Assembly: GCF_003390335.1 (NCBI RefSeq) | Contig: NZ_QUOU01000001.1 | Span: 62,001 to 126,000 of the forward strand | Source of the DNA: Thalassotalea euphylliae | GTDB taxonomy: Bacteria > Pseudomonadota > Gammaproteobacteria > Enterobacterales > Alteromonadaceae | DNA: 64,000 bases | Reading direction: 5' to 3' | In this document: positions 17,420 through 26,156 of the stretch, piece after piece | How the letters are laid out: each line of letters opens with the position of its first letter | Numbering within the stretch: position 1 is the stretch's first letter | Program-made: the position numbers and the translations under genes | The notes under the pieces: model-generated | Told to the model about the DNA's origin: nothing | Database searches by the model: none | What the model saw: the letters and a program-made list of their open reading frames with translations, nothing else

Positions 17420-18805
17420 TTGCATTCCGCCAAGTTCTCAACACTGTCGTTGAAAAAGCCATTATTAACCAATTTAGATAGCTTGGGCTATCGCGAAATG
17501 ACCGATATTCAAGCACAAAGCTTACCCCTGATATTATCAGGGCAAGATGTGATTGGCCAAGCGAAAACCGGCTCAGGTAAAACCGCGTCATTTGCGCTTG
17601 GGCTATTAAATAAACTGGATGTGAAAAAGTTTCGCGTGCAAAGCTTGGTACTGTGCCCGACACGTGAACTTGCTGATCAAGTGGCGAAAGAAATTCGCCT
17701 GCTAGCCAGAGCTATTCACAACATCAAAGTATTGACCTTGTGCGGCGGTATGCCAATGGGTCCGCAAATTGGTTCGTTGGAGCACGGCGCTCATATTATT
17801 GTCGGTACGCCAGGGCGTATTGAAGACCATTTGTATAAGGGACGATTAGACCTTACCCATTTGAATATGTTGGTCTTAGATGAAGCGGATCGCATGTTAG
17901 ATATGGGCTTCCAGCAGTCGCTAGATGCGATTGTTGACTACTGCCCAGTGGTTAAACAAGCGCTGTTATTTAGCGCAACCTTTCCCGATAAAATTCAACA
18001 GATTGCTGCGAAATATTTGCGTAAGCCAGCGCATGTTAAAGTCGAATCTGTGCATCAAACCAGTACCATTGAACAAGTGTTTTATCAGGTGCCCAGTAAC
18101 GACGAGCGACTCGACGCCGTGCGCCGTTTGCTACTTGCTCATAATCCAACATCTAGCGTTATTTTTTGCAATACCAAAGCGGCAGTGCAAACAGTCGAAC
18201 AGGGGTTGCGGGAATTTGGCTTTAGTGTGTTGGCATTGCATGGCGACCTAGAGCAGCGTGACCGCAATGAAACCTTAATTCGCTTTGCCAACAAAAGTGC
18301 ATTAATACTGATCGCGACCGATGTTGCTGCGCGCGGACTTGATATTGATGAACTTGAAGCTGTCATTAATTACGACATCACCCCCGACCCAGAAGTGCAC
18401 GTGCATCGCATTGGCCGTACCGGGCGAGCGGGCGAAAAAGGCATCGCTTGTTCAATATATTGCGATAAAGACACACGCCGCATTGCTGATATTGAAAGCT
18501 ATCAAGATATCACCATTGAAACGCAGCCACTGCCGGATGCCAATGTGCTGTCGAATACGCCAGCCAAAGCCAGCATGACCACGTTGCAAATTGACGGTGG
18601 CAAAAAGCACAAACTGCGCCCCGGTGATATTGTCGGTGGTTTAACAGGAACTGCCGGCATTAAGGGCGAGCAAATTGGCAAGATTCAAGTGCTGGATGTC
18701 AAAGCCTATGTTGCGGTGAACAACAAAGTCGCCAAGACGGCATTGAAAAAAATCAGCGACGGGAAAATGAAAGGCCGTAATTTCCGTGCCCGTATTTTGC
18801 GTTAA
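17420..18805 (+). CDS. dbpA: ATP-dependent RNA helicase DbpA
   Basis: DEAD-box helicase of 461 residues that acts in 50S ribosome assembly. Motifs: Walker A AKTGSGKT (48-55), TPGR, DEAD (154-157), SAT and HRIGRTGRAG. The C-terminal DbpA RNA-binding domain (about 385-461, IDGGKKHKLRPGDIVGGL) is the part that recognises hairpin 92 of 23S rRNA and identifies this as DbpA. The start appears to be TTG at 17420, with AAGG eight bases upstream; FSTLS aligns with the E. coli N-terminus and no ATG is nearby. The 200-bp upstream gap shows no other feature. Confidence 0.95.
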   Translation: MHSAKFSTLSLKKPLLTNLDSLGYREMTDIQAQSLPLILSGQDVIGQAKTGSGKTASFALGLLNKLDVKKFRVQSLVLCPTRELADQVAKEIRLLARAIHNIKVLTLCGGMPMGPQIGSLEHGAHIIVGTPGRIEDHLYKGRLDLTHLNMLVLDEADRMLDMGFQQSLDAIVDYCPVVKQALLFSATFPDKIQQIAAKYLRKPAHVKVESVHQTSTIEQVFYQVPSNDERLDAVRRLLLAHNPTSSVIFCNTKAAVQTVEQGLREFGFSVLALHGDLEQRDRNETLIRFANKSALILIATDVAARGLDIDELEAVINYDITPDPEVHVHRIGRTGRAGEKGIACSIYCDKDTRRIADIESYQDITIETQPLPDANVLSNTPAKASMTTLQIDGGKKHKLRPGDIVGGLTGTAGIKGEQIGKIQVLDVKAYVAVNNKVAKTALKKISDGKMKGRNFRARILR

Positions 18806-18921
18806 TTTACTGAGATAGTTTTTTGTTATTCCAGCAAGCATATTGCCGTAAATTGCGTATATAATTTGCGGCATTATTTCTTTCAAATGAACATGTGTTC
18901 AACTTTTTTCAAAGGTTTTCT

Positions 18922-21294
18922 ATGAGCCAAATCGCTCAGCAAATTGCGCAAGAACTTAATGTTAACACCGCTCAAATTACAGCGGCGATAAATTTACTCG
19001 ACGAAGGAGCAACTGTCCCTTTTATTGCTCGTTATCGAAAAGAAGCCACGCACGGATTAGATGATGGTCATCTACGCAGCTTAGCGACGCGATTAACCTA
19101 TTTGCGTGAGTTGGCTGAGCGCCGCCAAGTGGTGCTAACCAATATTGAGCAGCAAGGTAAGCTGACTCAAGGGTTGCGCCAAGCCATCGAAAGTGCTGAC
19201 AATAAAACCCGCTTAGAAGATTTGTATTTACCTTACAAACCCAAGCGTCGCACCAAAGGGCAAATGGCGATTGAAGCTGGCCTTGAACCGCTGGCTGATA
19301 TGCTTTTTGGCGACTTAACAACGGTGCCAGAGCAAGCCGCTAAAGACTTTATCAATACCGATAAAGGTTTTAGCACCAGTGAAGACGTACTGGCTGGTGT
19401 CGTTAGCATTTGGGCGGAGCGCAGTGGTGAAGATGCCGAACTATTGGCTAAATTGCGTAACCACCTAAAAAAACAGGCGCATTTGGTATGTAAGGTGGTT
19501 AAAGCCAAGCAGGGTGAAGCGGCAAAATATCGCGACTACTTTGCGCATCAAGAGGTACTAGTGAAGGTGCCAGCACATCGCATGTTAGCCATGCTACGCG
19601 GCAAAAATGAAGGTTTTTTGCGCTTGAGTATCGCGGTTGACCCAAGCAGCGATAGCAAAAGTTATTGCTCTGCCCACGACATTATTGCTCAGCACTATGG
19701 TTTACGCCTGTCAAACCAAGCTGCGGCCAAATTCATTACCGCGCTTATTCAACAAGTGTGGAAAACCAAACTGTCTGGCCAGTTCGAAACCGAATTTTTC
19801 GGTGCCTTGCGTGAACAAGCTGAGCTAGCGTCAATTAACGTTTTTGCCAGTAACTTAAAAGATTTACTGATGGCCGCACCTGCGGGGGCGAAAGTAACCA
19901 TGGGGATTGATCCTGGCCTGCGTACCGGTTGTAAAGTGGCGGTTATCGATGACACGGGTAAATTAGTGCAAACGGCGACTATCTACCCACATGCTCCGCA
20001 AAATAACTGGGACAAGTCGATGCGTACACTGGTTAATTTAGCGCGTCAGCAAAAAGTGGAGCTAATCGCTATTGGCAATGGCACGGGTTCTCGGGAAACC
20101 GATAAACTGGTGGCGGAAGTGGTTGCTGCTTGTGCAGACAACAAGCCGACAAAAGTGATGGTTAGCGAAGCAGGGGCGTCGGTTTATTCTGCTTCAGAGT
20201 TAGCGGCGGCTGAGTTTCCTGAGCTGGATGTCTCAATTCGCGGTGCGGTGTCGATTGCACGCCGCTTACAAGATCCGTTGGCAGAATTGGTAAAAATTGA
20301 CCCTAAAGCCATAGGTGTTGGTCAATACCAGCATGATGTTAGCCAAAGTGCACTGACTGCGTCACTCGATGATGTGATTGAAGACTGCGTAAATGCGGTC
20401 GGGGTTGATGTCAACAGCGCGTCAGCGTCATTGCTATCACGTGTCGCGGGGTTAACTAAAACCATTGCGCAAAATATTGTTGATTATCGCGATCAGCACG
20501 GCCGTTTTAGCGATCGCAACCAACTCCTTAAAGTTGCGCGTTTAGGGCCAAAAGCGTTTGAACAAGCGGCGGGCTTTTTGCGTATTCGCGCAGGTGACAA
20601 TAAGTTGGACAACACTGGCGTGCACCCAGAAAGCTACCCTGTGGTGGCTGCGATGATTGCGCAATTGGCTACACAAGTAGACGAGCTGATTGCCAACCAA
20701 TCACTGCTAGCCCAGGTTGATTATCAAACTTTACCAGCCAACATGGTGGGCGAGTTGACCTTCAAAGATATTATCGACGAGTTGAACAAACCTGGTCGTG
20801 ACCCGCGTCCAGAGTTTAAAGTGGCGCAATTTAAAGAAGGCGTTGAAAGTTTGGCGGATCTTACTCCGGGCATGGTGCTCGAGGGCGTAATTTCAAATGT
20901 GGCTAACTTTGGCGCCTTTGTTGATATTGGTGTGCATCAAGACGGCTTGGTACACATTTCGGCACTGACGAATAAATTTGTCAGTGATCCGCGCGAGATT
21001 GTCAAAGCCGGTGACGTGGTGAAAGTGAAAGTGCTTGAGTGCGATGTTGAACGCAAGCGTATTAACTTAACCATGCGCTTGGATGACGATGTCAACACAG
21101 CAGGCGGCGCTAAGCCAACTAAGCAACAAAACCATCAGCAAGGCAACGGCAAGCCCGTGCAAAAAAGCTATGCGGGTAAACATAATGCGGGTAAACACAA
21201 TGCCGGCAAGCATAAGCCGCGCAAAGACAAAGCGCCCACGAATGCTGCCATGGGTAACGCCTTTGCTGATGCATTTGCCAAGCTGAAAAAATAA
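18922..21294 (+). CDS. tex: Tex family RNA-binding transcription accessory protein
   Basis: A 790-residue Tex protein (YhgF). Domain order: N-terminal helical domain (SQIAQQIAQELNV), a YqgF/RNase H-like domain with MGIDPGLRTGCKVAVID, helix-hairpin-helix repeats (VGVDVNSASASLLSRVAGL), and a C-terminal S1 RNA-binding domain (PGMVLEGVISNVANFGAFVDIGVHQDGLVHIS). A low-complexity tail carries repeated AGKHN units (near 21173-21215). The ATG at 18922 has AAAGG six bases upstream, preferred over the longer frame. Likely a monocistronic gene. Confidence 0.96.
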   Translation: MSQIAQQIAQELNVNTAQITAAINLLDEGATVPFIARYRKEATHGLDDGHLRSLATRLTYLRELAERRQVVLTNIEQQGKLTQGLRQAIESADNKTRLEDLYLPYKPKRRTKGQMAIEAGLEPLADMLFGDLTTVPEQAAKDFINTDKGFSTSEDVLAGVVSIWAERSGEDAELLAKLRNHLKKQAHLVCKVVKAKQGEAAKYRDYFAHQEVLVKVPAHRMLAMLRGKNEGFLRLSIAVDPSSDSKSYCSAHDIIAQHYGLRLSNQAAAKFITALIQQVWKTKLSGQFETEFFGALREQAELASINVFASNLKDLLMAAPAGAKVTMGIDPGLRTGCKVAVIDDTGKLVQTATIYPHAPQNNWDKSMRTLVNLARQQKVELIAIGNGTGSRETDKLVAEVVAACADNKPTKVMVSEAGASVYSASELAAAEFPELDVSIRGAVSIARRLQDPLAELVKIDPKAIGVGQYQHDVSQSALTASLDDVIEDCVNAVGVDVNSASASLLSRVAGLTKTIAQNIVDYRDQHGRFSDRNQLLKVARLGPKAFEQAAGFLRIRAGDNKLDNTGVHPESYPVVAAMIAQLATQVDELIANQSLLAQVDYQTLPANMVGELTFKDIIDELNKPGRDPRPEFKVAQFKEGVESLADLTPGMVLEGVISNVANFGAFVDIGVHQDGLVHISALTNKFVSDPREIVKAGDVVKVKVLECDVERKRINLTMRLDDDVNTAGGAKPTKQQNHQQGNGKPVQKSYAGKHNAGKHNAGKHKPRKDKAPTNAAMGNAFADAFAKLKK

Positions 21295-21358
21295 GTTTCA
21301 CGGAGCACGGCCCGCACGTAAACAGGCGGACAATAAAACGCTTTAAGTGAAAACTAAG

Positions 21359-21390
21359 GCAGCGATAGTGAGATGGATAACTATCGCTGC
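21359..21390. repeat. Perfect 11-bp hairpin downstream of tex
   Basis: GCAGCGATAGT (21359-21369) / ACTATCGCTGC (21380-21390) with a 10-base loop, 65 bp past the tex stop. The following bases are only moderately T-rich, so it is a weak terminator candidate or RNA 3'-end structure. Confidence 0.55.
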
Positions 21391-21491
21391 ACACTTTCAA
21401 TAACTCGTCAATTCTAGAACTTCGAGCTAGTTACGTTTTTTAAGCTCCAATAGCATGGCAAAAAATAAACCAACATAAATGGAGAGCTGTG

Positions 21492-21929
21492 ATGGATGGT
21501 TATCGCATAAGTTGCCAACTCAATGAAATGAGTTTTGAGGTCATACACGATTTTATCTCCAGCAGTTACTGGGCAGCAGGAATGCCAGCAGATACCTTGC
21601 ACAAAGCGTTGGCAAATTCATTGTGTTTCGCTGTGCTGAATCAACAAAATAACACGGTGGCATTTGCCCGTGTGATCACTGATAAGGCGACATTTGCTTA
21701 TCTTGCGGATGTGTTTGTAGTGGCTGGTGAACGTGGCGAGGGGCTAAGTAAGTACCTTGTTGAATACATAGTTAACCATGATGATTTGCAGGGGTTACGG
21801 CGTTTTATGTTAGCAACGTTTGATGCGCATTCACTCTACGAAAAATTTGGCTTTAGCGCAGTTGATGCCACCGAGTCACAATCACTGATGCAAATTCGCG
21901 ATGCCGATGTTTATTTACGTGACAGTTAA
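21492..21929 (+). CDS. GNAT family N-acetyltransferase
   Basis: A 145-residue GCN5-related acetyltransferase. The acetyl-CoA fold is recognisable: VAFARVITDKATFAYLADVFV (beta4/beta5) followed by the pyrophosphate-binding loop VAGERGEGLSKYLVEYI, then MLATFDAHSLYEKFGF. The substrate is unknown. The ATG at 21492 follows GGAGAG; a GTG three bases earlier is possible. It is a single gene ending 47 bp before the repeat element that holds the insertion sequence. Confidence 0.88.
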   Translation: MDGYRISCQLNEMSFEVIHDFISSSYWAAGMPADTLHKALANSLCFAVLNQQNNTVAFARVITDKATFAYLADVFVVAGERGEGLSKYLVEYIVNHDDLQGLRRFMLATFDAHSLYEKFGFSAVDATESQSLMQIRDADVYLRDS

Positions 21930-22112
21930 AGATTTTTTAGCTGAACTAGGCTAACAGAGAGCTAAGAATATGCTAATACCAATTGAAATAAATACTTAAT
22001 CATTCAGCGAGAATTAAAAGGTTCAGAGGCAAGGCATTGATTGCAGAGAATGGTCGCTCCCTTGTCAAAATCAATAACGCAGCATATGAACCTTTTAAAC
22101 TCGCCCTTTGGG

Positions 22113-23390
22113 CTGAGGGATCCCCATTTATCATACAATGATTATCTTGTTGTAGTCGTTAATGAAATTTAACCAACTCCTTTTGATAAACCTCTTTGTT
22201 AACTGGTGAGGGCATTGTTTGACAATATTTTTGGCGAGTGACAGAAATGAAAGCACGCGCCGCTTTCTCACGGTATTTGCTTGGAACCTAAAGTGCCATT
22301 TTCTTCTTTCTGCTTCAAAGCCAATAAGCCAGAGTACCAAGCTTGCTACACAAGCGATAAGGCACAGTATGCTCATCCGTTTAATGCCCATCGTTCGACT
22401 AAACCGCCAAGAAAAACCATACTGCTCACTTTTGTCATCTCTAAAGTTTTGCTCTATTTGCATACGTTTAGCGTACAAATTGATTACTTCGCGACTTGTT
22501 AGCTCGGCATCAGATGTCGCGATGAGCCAAGGTTCATGAGCAAGGTTGCGGTACATTTTATCATCCTTAGTAAAGCGGCTTTTCCCGCGTCGGCCTCTGT
22601 GCTCACCTTGATAAAGGTGCAGGCTCGCTTGGCACCCCGTTTTGCTGTGTTGCGTTAACCTTGCGCTCCCTAAATTTTTAGGTGTACAACTGGCGTCCTT
22701 TCTTAACTGCGCTAAGGTTTGCCATTGCGTTGGCTGCTGTTTCAATTGGCACTTCATTGTACCTCGCAGTCGACCAATAAAATCCCATCCGTGGGCAAGT
22801 ACTTCGGCATACCAAGGTGTTAAAAAGCCGCCGTCAGATGTGATATACACTTTCGCATGCCCCGCCAATATGTGACTTAATCGTGAGAGAAACAATTGAT
22901 GAGTGGTACGGGTTTCCTTATCCTTTTCTTCAACAACCATGTTGTAGAGCGTCATTGAGCGACCATCGACCAATAAACTAGCGCGTAACAAATGATAATT
23001 TGAGCCACAGCACCCACTCCAGTCGACAGCAATGACTAGGTATGGCAATTGGCTTATAACGGGCTTGGCAAGCGCACGGTAAATGTCAATAAGCTCTCGT
23101 TGTAAGTGGTCATTGTTTAAAAATCTGTCGATTCGTTTAATTTTGTTTTTACTGAACGCTTTTCCTTCGAGGTGTCGACCTATATCAGTGAGAGTTAACC
23201 GATTCGAGTCAATTAACGCATCGGCACTGAGCATTAAGGTTTTCATGCGTGCGCGATTGAAGGAAGAGAGGGTATTTTTAAGGTAGTTGTGGCATAGTGA
23301 TTTTACAGGCATAACAGTTGTCCTTATTGTGTTTGGCGATTCAATAAGATCACAAATTGTTATGCCTGTCACTTTTTGGGGATTCCTCAG
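22113..23390 (-). mobile_element. IS4-family (IS10-group) insertion sequence
   Basis: A complete 1278-bp element with near-perfect 14-bp ends: CTGAGGGATCCCCA at 22113-22126 and the complement of CTGAGGAATCCCCA at 23377-23390. It is flanked by a 9-bp direct repeat CCCTTTGGG (22104-22112 and 23391-23399), the duplication length typical of IS10. The repeat copy at 49761-50024 shows the empty site. The left (transposase-distal) end contains a GATC site while the right end has GATT, as in IS10 where Dam methylation acts at the inside end. Intact ends and an intact transposase suggest a recent, potentially active insertion. Confidence 0.95.
22131..23312 (-). CDS. IS10-group transposase (IS4 family, DDE)
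   Basis: Intact transposase of 393 residues from the ATG at 23312 (MPVKSLCHNYLK); the open frame reaches further but into the terminal repeat. Catalytic residues can be read: D97 (VIAVDWSG), D160 (YITSDGGF) and E287 within the IS4-family YREK signature Y280-x2-R283-x3-E287-x6-K294. The C-terminal HFRFQANTVRKRRVLS segment closely resembles IS10 transposase. No frameshift or internal stop is present, so the protein should be functional. Confidence 0.95.
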   Translation of the reverse strand: MPVKSLCHNYLKNTLSSFNRARMKTLMLSADALIDSNRLTLTDIGRHLEGKAFSKNKIKRIDRFLNNDHLQRELIDIYRALAKPVISQLPYLVIAVDWSGCCGSNYHLLRASLLVDGRSMTLYNMVVEEKDKETRTTHQLFLSRLSHILAGHAKVYITSDGGFLTPWYAEVLAHGWDFIGRLRGTMKCQLKQQPTQWQTLAQLRKDASCTPKNLGSARLTQHSKTGCQASLHLYQGEHRGRRGKSRFTKDDKMYRNLAHEPWLIATSDAELTSREVINLYAKRMQIEQNFRDDKSEQYGFSWRFSRTMGIKRMSILCLIACVASLVLWLIGFEAERRKWHFRFQANTVRKRRVLSFLSLAKNIVKQCPHQLTKRFIKRSWLNFINDYNKIIIV

Positions 23391-23696
23391 CCCTTTGGGA
23401 GCGTGTCAGCGTCGCGATAACTGCGCCAAATTGATGAGATGTAGAACAACTATATCAACAAAAATTTGGCTTGTTCTCCCACCGCTGACAGCGCTCTGAA
23501 TTGATCAATTAATTAATTCAATTGGTATAAGTGCCCGCTAAGCAAAGGCGAGGTGAAAGCCCCCAAACAAAGCGAATCAAAACTTGTGCTAGATCAATAT
23601 GCTATAAGCTACTAGGCGTACACTGAAATTATCGATTAGGACTAATGTTTCCTTAACACATGATTAATTTTGAGTCTAAGTAGGGGTAGTTGAATT

Positions 23697-23945
23697 ATGT
23701 TGAATGAAAAACACGATTTGCATCATGAATTTCCTGAGTTTAAAGACGCCATCCGCCATTTGAAGATGAATGATGCTCATTTTGCGCGTTTGTTTAAAGA
23801 GTATCACGAGCTTGATCATGAAGTTATTCGCATTGAGCAAGGTGTTGAAAATACCTCTGATGAATACCTCGAACAGCAGAAAAAACAGCGTCTGCACTTG
23901 AAAGACGCCTTGTTTACTATGTTAAAAAAGCACGAGGCCTCTTAA
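23697..23945 (+). CDS. YdcH family (DUF465) small protein
   Basis: An 82-residue, highly charged, all-helical protein matching the YdcH/DUF465 family. HEFPEFKDAIRHLKMNDAHF and FKEYHELDHEVIRIEQG are the typical first helices, and KKQRLHLKDALFTMLKK the last. It likely forms a short coiled-coil hairpin; the function is unknown. The ATG at 23697 is followed after 41 bp by a strong intrinsic terminator, so it is a single-gene transcript. Its ~170-bp leader abuts the end of the repeat element. Confidence 0.9.
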   Translation: MLNEKHDLHHEFPEFKDAIRHLKMNDAHFARLFKEYHELDHEVIRIEQGVENTSDEYLEQQKKQRLHLKDALFTMLKKHEAS

Positions 23946-23986
23946 CTGTTAATTGTTCAGCTTATTTTCCCAACCAAGCTGATTGT

Positions 23987-24012
23987 GGCGACTCAAATGA
24001 GTCGCCTTTTTT
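23987..24012 (+). terminator. Intrinsic terminator after ydcH-like gene
   Basis: Perfect 8-bp stem GGCGACTC / GAGTCGCC with an AAAT loop, followed by six Ts (24007-24012). Confidence 0.92.
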
Positions 24013-24020
24013 ATGCGTGA

Positions 24021-24053
24021 AAAAAAGCCCTAGCCGGTTGGGAGGGCTAGGGC
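24021..24053 (-). terminator. Intrinsic terminator after the Sel1-like gene
   Basis: On the minus strand GCCCTAGCC (complement of 24045-24053) and GGCTAGGGC (complement of 24027-24035) form a 9-bp stem, followed by six Ts (complement of 24021-24026). Placed back to back with the ydcH terminator between the convergent genes. Confidence 0.88.
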
Positions 24054-24124
24054 AAAGACCACTATTGATCCAGAGATATCAATACGACAAGTGTTCAGGC
24101 AACTGATCAAACAAGATGGCAAAG

Positions 24125-24658
24125 TTAGTTAGCTGCCAATGCTGGGTTGCTGATATAGTAAAAGCCGTCTTTCACTTCTGATTTAGTACACAAATGTGTT
24201 GGCTTTTTTGAACCAAGCGTTTTGGTGTTTCGGCATTTCATTTTTTGCGCTTTAGCACCGTATTGTGCTTGATAATGACTCGCTTGCTCTTTGGCTAGCG
24301 CCAAGTAGTCAGCAGGCAACTTCTCATTCAGCATGGCAAGTGGTTTCTTCCATTGCTTGCTCTTTTGCTCATTAGCAACGGATAACCAAGCGTAACTTTT
24401 TAATAAATCCTGATTAGTGCCTTGGCTGTTTAAATACATAGTACCTAAGATATATTGCGCCTGTTTTTCGCCACGCATAGCAATGACCTCAAGCGCTGCC
24501 AAAGCTTTTTCGTAGTCTTTAGACTGGTATAGTGTTAATGCCGATTGATATTCTTCTTTGTACGTATCAACGTCGATCAAATTGGCGTTGCTGGTGGTAG
24601 CAAGTGCAGACGTACTCGTAATACATAAACCGAAAAGGAGAGTTGCTAACGTTTTCAT
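24125..24658 (-). CDS. Secreted Sel1-like (TPR-type) repeat protein
   Basis: A 177-residue exported protein with a signal peptide MKTLATLLFGLCITSTSALA. One clear Sel1/TPR unit is visible: YQSALTLYQSKDYEKALAAL followed by AQYILGTMYLNSQGTNQDLLKSYAWLSVA. The remainder has two cysteines (CRNTKT and LCTKSE) that could pair. It probably acts as a periplasmic protein-protein interaction module; the partner is unknown. Two ATGs are possible; the second (24658) has AGGGA six bases upstream, so I chose it. Bounded by its own terminator. Confidence 0.82.
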   Translation of the reverse strand: MKTLATLLFGLCITSTSALATTSNANLIDVDTYKEEYQSALTLYQSKDYEKALAALEVIAMRGEKQAQYILGTMYLNSQGTNQDLLKSYAWLSVANEQKSKQWKKPLAMLNEKLPADYLALAKEQASHYQAQYGAKAQKMKCRNTKTLGSKKPTHLCTKSEVKDGFYYISNPALAAN

Positions 24659-24900
24659 GGTCATTCCCTATAAATAAACTGACACTAATTAAGATGCAAC
24701 TCATGTTACAAAGGTTGTGCCATGCAGGTAAAAAACTTTTATGTAAATGAAATGTAAGGAAATATTTTTTTAATGGCAAAGTGCTCGGTATTCTCTGTCG
24801 ATAAAGCAAAGACCACAAAATAGTTAAATTGATTAATTATTAGCGTATTTCGTATGGCTTATTGGGCGCGATAATGCTGTGCTTATCAAGGAGGGAAAGG

Positions 24901-24936
24901 AGGTGATAAAAGGCAAGATAACGCCCTTTATCACCT
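24901..24936 (-). terminator. Hairpin after the porin gene, probable terminator
   Basis: A 14-bp stem with one mismatch (24901-24914 with 24923-24936; AGGTGATAAA pairs with TTTATCACCT), 18 bp past the porin stop. Only a short pyrimidine stretch follows on the minus strand, so termination efficiency is uncertain. The rest of the 295-bp gap is AT-rich leader of the Sel1-like gene. Confidence 0.6.
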
Positions 24937-24953
24937 TGTTTGAGAGGTGTTTG

Positions 24954-25988
24954 CTAAAGCACGTATTTCACCGATAGCTGTGCATAATCGGAATCTGCAT
25001 TTGAGTCTTTTTGTTCAAAATTGCCTATCTCAAAGCCCCATGAAAGGTGCTGTGTAAGGTTGTTGAAGATATTGATACCCCAATGAATACGCTCAGCATC
25101 GGCCACATCTGTGGTTGTTTTACCGTAGAATATGTTGCTGCGATAGTCATCGAACCAGAAGTGACGGTAGGCAACCATGACGGATGTCGACTCCTCCACT
25201 TCTTCCCCGACCAAATCTCGCGCTGCAACAACCCCAACGTATCGGCCAGTCTCTCCACCGTGCAACTGGAATCTGATGTCATCTCGGCCAAAGGTTTTAA
25301 CGCGGCCCGCGATACCATAACCAAAGGCTGATTCTGAATTGCCACCCACGGTATTTAGCTGACGCGCCAAGCCTGCCACCGAAACATTGCCCCAATCGCC
25401 AGAGAAAGTGTACTTAGCGATAACGTCTGGCACTGAGTCTTGGCTTGAGTCGCCGCGATCTGATTCTGGGTTTTCGATTGCTAGCTGCAATCCGCCTTTG
25501 GTGTATCTAATTTGCCCCTGGCGAATAAAGGCAACTGAGTTCAATGGCCCGGCGAAATCAGCAGCTTCTGCCAAGGCACTGGTGTTTACAAAGGTCGACC
25601 AAGTTTGTCCGACAAGGAAATCTTGGTATTTGATAAACGCATGTCGAATCCGAGGGTTTGATGAATTGGACACAATTTCGTTACCGCCACCGCCATGGAA
25701 GTCCATTTCAATAAAGCCAGTGACATCACCGCGCACATATTTCGTATTGAAGCGTGTTTCCGTCGCCCGAAAGCTGAATCTGGAAATATCACCGACATTA
25801 CCTAAGCCCACCCAATAGTCGTTGGTGATACTGTTGACATTACCATCAACGTAGCGCGCATCGAGTTTGATATAGCCACCAAAGGTGAGGGTGTCTTGAT
25901 CGGTTATTTTGACTTCATAACCGGCATTTGCCTGTGATGAGGCTGCCAATATGCCTGCCACCAGTAGTGACTTGTGAAATGTTTTCAT
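24954..25988 (-). CDS. DcaP-like outer-membrane porin
   Basis: A 344-residue outer-membrane beta-barrel. Signal peptide MKTFHKSLLVAGILAASSQANA, then DQDTLTFGGYIKLDARYVDG, a typical DcaP-family opening. Later come RIRHAFIKYQDFLVGQTWSTF and alternating amphipathic strands ending in an aromatic-rich barrel terminus SDYAQLSVKYVL. DcaP proteins are trimeric channels for small carboxylates and other anions. Located next to acs and the acetate regulon, so a role in organic-acid uptake is plausible but inferred. ATG preceded by GGGAG. Confidence 0.87.
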   Translation of the reverse strand: MKTFHKSLLVAGILAASSQANAGYEVKITDQDTLTFGGYIKLDARYVDGNVNSITNDYWVGLGNVGDISRFSFRATETRFNTKYVRGDVTGFIEMDFHGGGGNEIVSNSSNPRIRHAFIKYQDFLVGQTWSTFVNTSALAEAADFAGPLNSVAFIRQGQIRYTKGGLQLAIENPESDRGDSSQDSVPDVIAKYTFSGDWGNVSVAGLARQLNTVGGNSESAFGYGIAGRVKTFGRDDIRFQLHGGETGRYVGVVAARDLVGEEVEESTSVMVAYRHFWFDDYRSNIFYGKTTTDVADAERIHWGINIFNNLTQHLSWGFEIGNFEQKDSNADSDYAQLSVKYVL

Positions 25989-26156
25989 CTTTATCTCCCA
26001 TTGCTATCAGCGCTGAGATTGGAGGTAAAGCATCAATCTACGGGCTAAATTCGCTGTTGTCGTTGTTTTATCTTGTTTAGCTTTTTTGTCTGGTTTGGGG
26101 TGATATGCGTTGCGCGATCAAACATCGCGCAGTTGCTGTGCCATTGCTGTCGCTGG

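Larger units (their letters stand above)
21977..23527. repeat. 264-bp palindromic repeat (MITE-like), copy 1, split by the insertion sequence
   Basis: Ends are inverted repeats starting TACCAATTGAA (21977) and ending TTCAATTGGTA (23527), flanked by TAA on both sides (21974-21976 and 23528-23530), consistent with a 3-bp target duplication. Removing the inserted element and its 9-bp duplication leaves exactly 264 bp, the length of copy 2 at 49761-50024, with seven differences between them. Each half folds on itself: AAAAGGTTCA/TGAACCTTTT in the left half and GCCAAATT/AATTTGGC plus TGTCAGCG/CGCTGACA in the right. It carries no open reading frame of its own and must be mobilised in trans if mobile at all. 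Confidence 0.85.

Noticed and set aside
23313..23696. Possible gene in the 384-bp stretch between transposase and the ydcH-like gene
   Set aside because: It is fully accounted for by the insertion-sequence end, the 9-bp duplication, the right half of the repeat and the ydcH leader; no supported coding frame was found.
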